In this document: piece after piece, positions 5,595 through 10,456 of the stretch | Layout: each line of letters opens with the position of its first letter | Position numbering within the stretch: the first letter of the stretch is position 1 | Assembly: GCA_031262265.1 (NCBI GenBank) | Contig: JAISIB010000131.1 | Location: 1-10,456, forward strand | Source of the DNA: Prevotellaceae bacterium | GTDB taxonomy: Bacteria; Bacteroidota; Bacteroidia; Bacteroidales; Bacteroidaceae | Reading direction: 5' to 3' | DNA: 10,456 nucleotides | Made by a program: the position numbers and the translations under genes | The notes under the pieces: generated by a model | Databases searched by the model: none | What the model was told of the DNA's origin: nothing | The model's input: only the letters and a program-made list of their open reading frames with translations

Positions 5595-8531
5595 GTGATA
5601 AAAGGACCGAAATATGTATACGCAGCTTATTTGACGATGGCCACAAACAATATCATGGCCGCGTTAGCTGATGATGAAAAACCGACAAGAACAGGCGTCC
5701 TACCTACCGGAACCGTAGCCTTGCTGGAACAGCCGTTTTATGCGGTTTTGAAAGAGGCCAAACCGGAAGCTACGCGCCTTGAAATGGTTTTGAACCGCTT
5801 GCGTATGACATTTCCTTTCCTTGATTTGATCGTCACATCACCGGATGCTTCCATTCGCCGACCGCTGTCTTCCGTGCAGCCGATAGACTATTATTATATC
5901 ACACACCAATTATTATCGTTACTTGACCAGTTGACGGCCACATGTATGCGCGCAGACGCGGCGTGTACGGTGTTAGTGGATTATACGTTGCAAGAACAAC
6001 TAAAACGTTGTTTCGACGAATCGCGACGTATGGCCGCAGAGAAGTTTCGCTATTCCGAGATAGATTTGGCCTGCTTGGAACGATTCCGCCGCAAATTCCC
6101 GTATTCGGCGCATTTGGTGGAAGATTCACACTTCCCATACAAATTTGACGATGGTGACGGCCAATTGACGGACTACGGTTTGGTATTCTTTATTTGCTTG
6201 TTCTTGGGAAAACATGCCACTACCTGCTTGTTGAACGAACCGGACTTACTCCTCTTTCAGGAAGAGAGCGAACCGGCACGACAAGTGTGCTGCGAAGTAT
6301 TTACTGCTTATCGTCCGCATCTTCCGAAGCGGCATACGAATGTAGGGATGAATACGGCCGTACTGGGTTGGGACATGCTCGCCGAACGTAGCAAATGCCC
6401 CGCCGAGCTGTATTCGTTATTGTCGAAAACCGATCGCGTCTCCTTAGTGGATACGGTAGACGGTTATCCCCGTAAACGCTCTGCGGATCGCTTCCCGCCA
6501 TTGATATTAGCTTACTTCGACCTGACGCAAGCGTTCCGCAAAATACGTTTTCAAGTGTCAATGGGTAAACAAACCCTGCAATCCTATCAAAAACAAACGG
6601 TGGATGGTGCCGTACAGGAACGCGTGATTCGCAAAAGTCTCAACGCGTTCGGACGTCCGCATTTGTTGAGCGATGAAACTACCCATGTTCAATACTTATT
6701 GAAGGGAAATAAAATCGGATTGTACTGGGAAGATGCCGAATCAAAGGATGCCTACTTGCCTACGAATACGGCGAGTGGAAAACCTCTGAATCGTCAGCCT
6801 CTTTGTTGGTTAAGTGGCTACGAATTGGCACCGATGGCTTTCCTTCAATGCTTATATGTGGAAGCCGGATGCCCGGAGGATGTACTTACGCCCGAAGCCA
6901 TTATCACGGAATACACGGAAAGCTATCGCCGCTTGTTTCAGAATGTCGCTACGGGGCAGTTGCTTCCGCAAGGACACCCCGCAAAGGCAAGTTTGACACT
7001 CAGTCGCAACTATAACTTACGATTTACGCACATTCCTAAGGAATTGCAGAACTATTTGAGCGGGAAACCGGTAAATATCGAAGAGCAGTTTTATCAGTCG
7101 GCCGACGAAACGGTTGAGCGGATGATTAAGATTTCTAAGAGCCAGCTGAATAAAGTCAATCAGACGGAGAGAGCCATGCGTGGCGGACGAACCTCGCACA
7201 TGCTAAATACGGAAAAGATGGCGGACTTTCTGGCTGCGGATTTTCTCGCCTTGCAGCCTACTCAGGCCGACGGCAAAGATAAGCTGACGGGGCTGAACTA
7301 TCATACGTTGCGTTCTTCTCTGATTCATTTCAATCTTTATCAGAGCCGGTTGTACGGTATATTTGTGCGTTGTCGGTTAGTAGATTCACCGATTGAACAC
7401 CCGTTTCTCGCTTGCATCCCGAAAGAATTCTATACGGACATCGTTCGTTTCTATAAGGCCTATTTGCGCGAAAAGATCCGATATTTGTCTTATTGCCGCG
7501 ACAAACAAATGTATGTGGACTGCTATTTCTTGCATGTTGACCGCCGCAAATGGGATGTGCACGACCATTCGTATTATCGTGACTTGGCTGCACGCTATTT
7601 GCAGCAACCCATTGAGTTGCCGCGCGGACTGTTTGCCGATGCTGTCAAACGACTGTTGTCCGTACACTTCGCTCCTTCAATGCCTACGTTGGCAGCGGCT
7701 TTGCAGCAAGAGCACTGCAACGTGTCGTATCTGATACAGTCTTATTGTCAGGCAAGCGGTGCGGGCGAGCAGCCCTTCTACAAATGGAAGCGTTCCTATC
7801 GGTTGTTCAATTTGCTGGACGGACAATACGTGGACAAACGTTTGGAAGCGCAATATTATACGGTGAAAGAAATGGAACAGCGAAGCCGGACGCTCAAAGG
7901 AGAGATGGCGGAATATTGTTCGCAACAGTTCGAGCAGGCTATCCGTTCGTCGCGCCGTGTACTCAATCGGAAATCTTATCTGTCTTTGCAGCAAAATCGG
8001 TTACGCCATTTGGTGGCCGAATACACGGGGACGGAAAAGCAATTGCGCCTCTACCAAACGCAAGATCGAATGCTTCAACTCATCGGTTCTCACTTGCTGG
8101 CGACCGCAGAAGCGGAAGATAACAACTTGACCGTCCGTTATCCTGATGGGCAGACGCTTTCCGTGCGGCTCAACATCGCGCTATTGTCACCCGAGATATA
8201 CGCACAATTGCGGCGCATACCGAGAGACAATCGTCTTCCTTCTTTGTCCGTTTACTTAGCAGGGAAAATCGTGGAACCTACGGCTCTCTTGCAAGAACTG
8301 GAAACCTATGATCGCTATCGAATTCTCATTGTTCAGTTGATACAGAACATTGAACGTAATCGAATCTCGCTTTCGGAGGCTGACGCCCGACGTTTGGCTG
8401 TCATTCGTCAAGCTATATATGCCGACACCTATCCCGCTCCTCCGCAAATGCCGGACGCAAACCATACATGGGAACTGCCGGGAATCATCGAACATACCTA
8501 CCGAGAGACCTTAGCGATGATGGGTCACTAA
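5595..8531 (+). CDS. cas13b: Cas13b-family protein with both HEPN RNase sites lost (putative natural dCas13b)
   Basis: Cas13b is the single-protein effector of type VI-B CRISPR, a crRNA-guided RNase with HEPN domains at both ends. Against the P. buccae protein as I remember it, this one follows in order: 'YAAYLTMATNNI' (9-20); 'FPFLD' (73-77); 'YGLVFFICLFLGK' (194-206); 'DMLAERSKCPAELYSLLS' (260-277); 'ADRFPPLILAYFDLTQAF' (297-314); 'NKIGLYW' (372-378) in the crRNA-binding lid region; 'PIEHPFLACIP' (599-609); 'IELPRGLF' (673-680); 'QPFYKW' (726-731). The RNxxxH site of HEPN1 aligns with CMRADA (117-122), losing both Arg and His. The HEPN2 site aligns with RQAIYA (938-943), where His is Ala. 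The reading frame is intact, so this looks like selected loss of RNase activity with RNA-guided binding kept (inference). At 978 residues it is compact against roughly 1,090-1,230. GTG 5595 is chosen because homology begins before the first ATG (5637). No csx27, csx28, cas1 or cas2 is nearby. Confidence 0.88.
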   Translation: MIKGPKYVYAAYLTMATNNIMAALADDEKPTRTGVLPTGTVALLEQPFYAVLKEAKPEATRLEMVLNRLRMTFPFLDLIVTSPDASIRRPLSSVQPIDYYYITHQLLSLLDQLTATCMRADAACTVLVDYTLQEQLKRCFDESRRMAAEKFRYSEIDLACLERFRRKFPYSAHLVEDSHFPYKFDDGDGQLTDYGLVFFICLFLGKHATTCLLNEPDLLLFQEESEPARQVCCEVFTAYRPHLPKRHTNVGMNTAVLGWDMLAERSKCPAELYSLLSKTDRVSLVDTVDGYPRKRSADRFPPLILAYFDLTQAFRKIRFQVSMGKQTLQSYQKQTVDGAVQERVIRKSLNAFGRPHLLSDETTHVQYLLKGNKIGLYWEDAESKDAYLPTNTASGKPLNRQPLCWLSGYELAPMAFLQCLYVEAGCPEDVLTPEAIITEYTESYRRLFQNVATGQLLPQGHPAKASLTLSRNYNLRFTHIPKELQNYLSGKPVNIEEQFYQSADETVERMIKISKSQLNKVNQTERAMRGGRTSHMLNTEKMADFLAADFLALQPTQADGKDKLTGLNYHTLRSSLIHFNLYQSRLYGIFVRCRLVDSPIEHPFLACIPKEFYTDIVRFYKAYLREKIRYLSYCRDKQMYVDCYFLHVDRRKWDVHDHSYYRDLAARYLQQPIELPRGLFADAVKRLLSVHFAPSMPTLAAALQQEHCNVSYLIQSYCQASGAGEQPFYKWKRSYRLFNLLDGQYVDKRLEAQYYTVKEMEQRSRTLKGEMAEYCSQQFEQAIRSSRRVLNRKSYLSLQQNRLRHLVAEYTGTEKQLRLYQTQDRMLQLIGSHLLATAEAEDNNLTVRYPDGQTLSVRLNIALLSPEIYAQLRRIPRDNRLPSLSVYLAGKIVEPTALLQELETYDRYRILIVQLIQNIERNRISLSEADARRLAVIRQAIYADTYPAPPQMPDANHTWELPGIIEHTYRETLAMMGH

Positions 8532-8540
8532 AAAATCACG

Positions 8541-8549
8541 TATTTTTTG
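8541..8549 (+). promoter_or_regulatory. Possible -7 element of the sigma-factor operon
   Basis: TATTTTTTG is TAnnTTTG with one extra T, 54 bases before the ATG at 8604 and ten bases past the cas13b stop. If used, the sigma operon has its own promoter, and an upstream TTG start at 8547 would be impossible. If not, the sigma genes could be read through from cas13b, since no terminator separates them. Confidence 0.35.
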
Positions 8550-8603
8550 TCACAACCGAGCGGCTTGTTTCGTCTTATTCATGAAAGCCTCAAAAAAGAA
8601 CGT

Positions 8604-9122
8604 ATGAACGTGGACGAATTCAAGCGACGCTTTATGCCGCTGCACCCGAAACTATATCGTATAGCGGTAGTTCTGACAGGATCGTCGGTTGATGCCGAAG
8701 ATATACTGCAAGAAATGTACGCACGACTGTGGGTGCGCAGAAGCGAGTGGGATGTTGTGGAGAATACGGAGGCTTTTTGTGTGACGATGCTCAAAAATCG
8801 CTGTCTGGACTATCTTCGTACGACCAACGGCATACGCATGAACGTGTCTTTGGAGGGGTTGGAGCATACGGAAAACCCTCTATCCGATTCGCAAGAACAC
8901 GCTGATGAATTGCAGTTGGTGCGCGAATTGGTGGAGCGGCTGCCCGATAATCAGCGGAGAGTATTAAAATTGCATAGCATGGGCGAGTGTTCGACGGAAG
9001 AGATTGAATCTATCACCGGATACAGTCGCACAAATATACGGCAACTGCTCTCGCGAGCACGACGTACGATTAGAGAACAATATCAAAACATACAACGACA
9101 TGGACAACAAAGACGTGGATAA
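8604..9122 (+). CDS. ECF-type RNA polymerase sigma factor
   Basis: A 172-residue sigma70-family protein of extracytoplasmic-function size and layout. Residues about 10-72 form region 2: 'LYRIAVVLTGSSVDAEDILQ' (17-36) and 'EMYARLWVRRSEW' include the core-binding and -10-recognition helices. Residues about 105-160 form region 4 ('ERLPDNQRRVLKLHSMGECS', then 'EEIESITGYSRTNIRQLLSR'), the helix-turn-helix that reads the promoter upstream element. ATG 8604 is chosen because homologues begin near here; a TTG at 8547 in the same frame would add 19 residues. The 3' end overlaps the next gene by 23 bases, indicating translational coupling. Sigma factor, membrane protein and DUF4252 gene is an arrangement I associate with Bacteroidales chromosomes, so adjacency to cas13b may be incidental. 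Confidence 0.9.
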   Translation: MNVDEFKRRFMPLHPKLYRIAVVLTGSSVDAEDILQEMYARLWVRRSEWDVVENTEAFCVTMLKNRCLDYLRTTNGIRMNVSLEGLEHTENPLSDSQEHADELQLVRELVERLPDNQRRVLKLHSMGECSTEEIESITGYSRTNIRQLLSRARRTIREQYQNIQRHGQQRRG

Positions 9123-9480
9123 ATTGATCGAAGAAGTATTGCATCGGGAAGGAGAACTACCCGTCGGACTGACCGAACGCTTGGAACGACATATAGATGT
9201 CGTGGCCGCCACGGAAAAGAAACGTTCGTTACGTCGCTACTCCTTCTACCTATGGTTAGGCGGTATCGCCGCGACACTGTTAGTTGGAGTTGTTATTATT
9301 GACCTGCGACGACCGGCACGGCGTGCGGATACGTTTACCGACCCGCGAGAGGCGGCCATCGCGCTCAATCAGGCATTTGCGCTTGTGTCGGGAACGCTTG
9401 AGCAAGCGGATTCGCTGATTATGCTGCCTGCACACTATCTGGATGTGGATAAATACATGGAATCAGTAACTCATAAATAA
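9100..9480 (+). CDS. One-helix membrane protein, probable anti-sigma partner
   Basis: A 126-residue protein with a charged cytoplasmic N-terminus (1-47, containing 'DVDKLIEEVL' and 'LTERLERHIDVVAATEKKR'), one transmembrane helix at about 48-68 ('YSFYLWLGGIAATLLVGVVI'), then a periplasmic tail with 'DTFTDPREAAIALNQAFALV'. No enzymatic motif is visible. Membrane topology, the overlap of its ATG with the sigma gene, and the operon position are those of anti-sigma proteins, so it may hold the sigma factor at the membrane. This is inference, since no zinc-binding anti-sigma motif is present. ATG 9100 is chosen over an in-frame start at 9004, which would overlap the sigma gene by more than 100 bases. 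Confidence 0.75.
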   Translation: MDNKDVDKLIEEVLHREGELPVGLTERLERHIDVVAATEKKRSLRRYSFYLWLGGIAATLLVGVVIIDLRRPARRADTFTDPREAAIALNQAFALVSGTLEQADSLIMLPAHYLDVDKYMESVTHK

Positions 9481-9488
9481 AAATAGGT

Positions 9489-10028
9489 ATGAAAGTAAAA
9501 ATGATTTTTATGTCGCTGGTCTGCCTATGTGCAGTTCAGGTGGCAACAGCTCAGAAGTATAACAAACTTTTTGATAAGTATGCGGATATGGAGGACGTTA
9601 CGTCGATCTATATCTCCGAAGGAATGATGAGTAACATCCTGCCTAACTCCATTCCGATCAGTCGTTCGATGCGCAACAAACTGCAAGTGTTTAATATGGT
9701 CAGTACGAAAAACCCGCAGCTAATGGCACAAATGCAAAAAGAATTCGCGTCGGCAGTCTCCGGAAAAGATTATAAGGAAACTATGCGCGTTCGGGACGGG
9801 AAAGAACAGACTCGTGTCTACGTCAAAACGAAAGATGAAGAGATAACCGACCTCTTTATGCTCGTTAGCAACGCCGAAAAGTTCATGGCCATGCAGATAT
9901 TGGGTAGTTTTACGCTGGATGAAGTACGCAACCTGCAATTCTTGTTACAGCATCAATCTACCTCGTCGTGGGACTCATCGTTCTTTTTAGACAGAGGAAG
10001 AATATTGTCGCTACAATCCACCAATTAA
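9489..10028 (+). CDS. DUF4252 family exported protein
   Basis: A 179-residue protein with a Sec signal peptide ('MIFMSLVCLCAVQVATAQ', cut near residue 21) and no lipobox Cys. The mature part opens with 'KYNKLFDKYADMEDVTSIYI', the usual DUF4252 beginning in which a small domain follows 'LFDKY...'. Later segments 'RVYVKTKDEEITDLFMLVSN' and 'FMAMQILGSFTLDEVRNLQF' match the family's 'l.EL.il...e...lv.i.G' part. The molecular function of DUF4252 is unknown. It begins eight bases after the preceding stop, so it is the third gene of the sigma operon and likely part of the same envelope-signalling unit. The extreme C-terminus (about residue 155 on) is Ser-rich and low-complexity. Confidence 0.8.
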   Translation: MKVKMIFMSLVCLCAVQVATAQKYNKLFDKYADMEDVTSIYISEGMMSNILPNSIPISRSMRNKLQVFNMVSTKNPQLMAQMQKEFASAVSGKDYKETMRVRDGKEQTRVYVKTKDEEITDLFMLVSNAEKFMAMQILGSFTLDEVRNLQFLLQHQSTSSWDSSFFLDRGRILSLQSTN

Positions 10029-10060
10029 ATGTTTATCTTATAAGAGGGCTTAAACTGCCG

Positions 10061-10093
10061 AGAAGTCGTATCGCGAAGATACGGCTTCTTTTT
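10061..10093 (+). terminator. Rho-independent terminator of the sigma operon
   Basis: AGAAGTCGTATC (10061-10072) pairs with GATACGGCTTCT (10078-10089), a 12-bp stem with one G-U pair and a 5-base GCGAA loop, continuing into TTTTTG. It lies 33 bases after the DUF4252 stop. This is the clearest terminator in the window. Confidence 0.85.
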
Positions 10094-10114
10094 GTCTGCA
10101 TGCGGTTACAAAGC

Positions 10115-10157
10115 GTCATTTCTAATGACCTCGGTTAAATATCTGTGTAGCTACACA
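10115..10157. promoter_or_regulatory. Inverted repeats in the intergenic region, including a 14-bp palindrome
   Basis: GTCATT-TCT-AATGAC (10115-10129) is a short perfect hairpin. TGTGTAGCTACACA (10144-10157) is a perfect 14-bp palindrome of the kind bound by dimeric regulators. They lie between the sigma operon terminator and the 3' end of the minus-strand gene, so neither sits at an obvious promoter. They could instead help end the minus-strand transcript. The remaining sequence 10158-10277 holds nothing I can name beyond a weak TATCTTCG at 10203. Confidence 0.3.
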
Positions 10158-10277
10158 AATTTTCCGGCTTAGTTGTTCAAACGAGCGAGTTAGTTATTTC
10201 ACTATCTTCGTAAGTTATTGCCGCCGGATGTATCGGTCGTTTATTTTCCGGGTGGGTGCAGCAAATATTTACCTTTC

Positions 10278-10456
10278 TCATAATACATACTTCACTACAT
10301 CTGTCAATCCCGTCCCGTCATCTGTTATTCCGAGCATAAAGGTATCATTTTTTGATACGACAATCTTATCAACATCTTTGTCCAACAGATACGACCTGAC
10401 AAATCTGCCGTCCCAATCAAGTACGTAGACAATAGCGTCTCCGAATATCCATTCGT
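10278..10456 (-). CDS. C-terminal end of a BF3164-like / 6-bladed beta-propeller protein
   Basis: On the minus strand a frame is open from the window edge to a TGA whose complement lies at 10278-10280, giving 58 residues. It includes 'VLDWDGRFVRSYLLD', 'DKIVVSKNDTFMLGITDD' and the end 'LTDVVKYVL'. The pattern 'Y.fDWdG...k.Y.Ld..i...v.......yai......ivkY.l' is the closing blade of Bacteroidales BF3164-type six-bladed beta-propeller proteins, usually exported lipoproteins. The 5' part, including any signal sequence, is outside the window. The function of the family is not established. It faces the sigma operon convergently. Confidence 0.7.
   Translation of the reverse strand, partial: EWIFGDAIVYVLDWDGRFVRSYLLDKDVDKIVVSKNDTFMLGITDDGTGLTDVVKYVL

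Noticed and set aside
7311..7668. Three RxxxxH matches in the Cas13b-like protein (RSSLIH 573-578, RKWDVH 651-656, RLLSVH 686-691)
   Set aside because: They look like HEPN motifs by pattern, but they align with the central helical and linker parts of Cas13b, far from either HEPN motif position. I treat them as coincidental and not as restored active sites.
9100..9480. The one-helix membrane protein as a Csx27/Csx28-like Cas13b accessory
   Set aside because: It overlaps the sigma gene in a standard anti-sigma position, has only one transmembrane helix and shows no HEPN-like RxxxxH motif.
10228..10428. 66-codon plus-strand frame near the right edge
   Set aside because: It overlaps antisense to the minus-strand beta-propeller gene, whose translation is far more protein-like. 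Its product resembles no family.

Overview
The window comes from a Bacteroidota chromosome, most likely order Bacteroidales. The evidence is several TAnnTTTG-type -7 promoter elements instead of sigma70 -10 boxes, poor Shine-Dalgarno use, a DUF4252 exported protein behind an ECF-type sigma factor, the tail of a BF3164-like beta-propeller protein, and a Cas13b-family protein, a type known mainly from this phylum. I cannot name the genus.

Layout. 1-462 is the end of peptide chain release factor 3. 576-1400 encodes a three-helix MscS-type channel. 1401-1826 is non-coding, with two strong hairpins and a minus-strand promoter that may make a small RNA. 1827-3647 and 3868-5361 encode two exported TIM-barrel proteins, an unclassified putative glycosidase and a GHL10 (DUF187, YngK/DigH-like) hydrolase. 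Between them lie a terminator hairpin and four 21-bp-phased repeats before a good promoter. 8604-10028 is a three-gene operon (ECF-like sigma factor, one-helix membrane protein that is probably its anti-sigma partner, DUF4252 protein) closed by a strong terminator. 10278-10456 is the minus-strand 3' end of a BF3164-like gene.

The centre of interest is 5367-8531. The 978-residue protein at 5595-8531 is recognisably Cas13b (type VI-B CRISPR RNA-targeting effector) along nearly its whole length, but both HEPN RNase sites are broken. The N-terminal RxxxxH has lost both Arg and His, and the C-terminal one keeps Arg but has Ala for His. It therefore looks like a naturally nuclease-dead Cas13b. Immediately upstream, on the opposite strand, are two sequence-divergent hairpins with the length, stem position, loop and closing stem of Cas13b direct repeats. 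They are separated by 29 nt, which is spacer length, and preceded by a minus-strand TATATTTG promoter. Together this looks like a dead Cas13b divergently transcribed from a private one-guide RNA gene, a layout suited to RNA-guided regulation rather than defence. No cas1, cas2, csx27 or csx28 is visible.

Family assignments rest on reading the translations against remembered family sequences. No database search was run.
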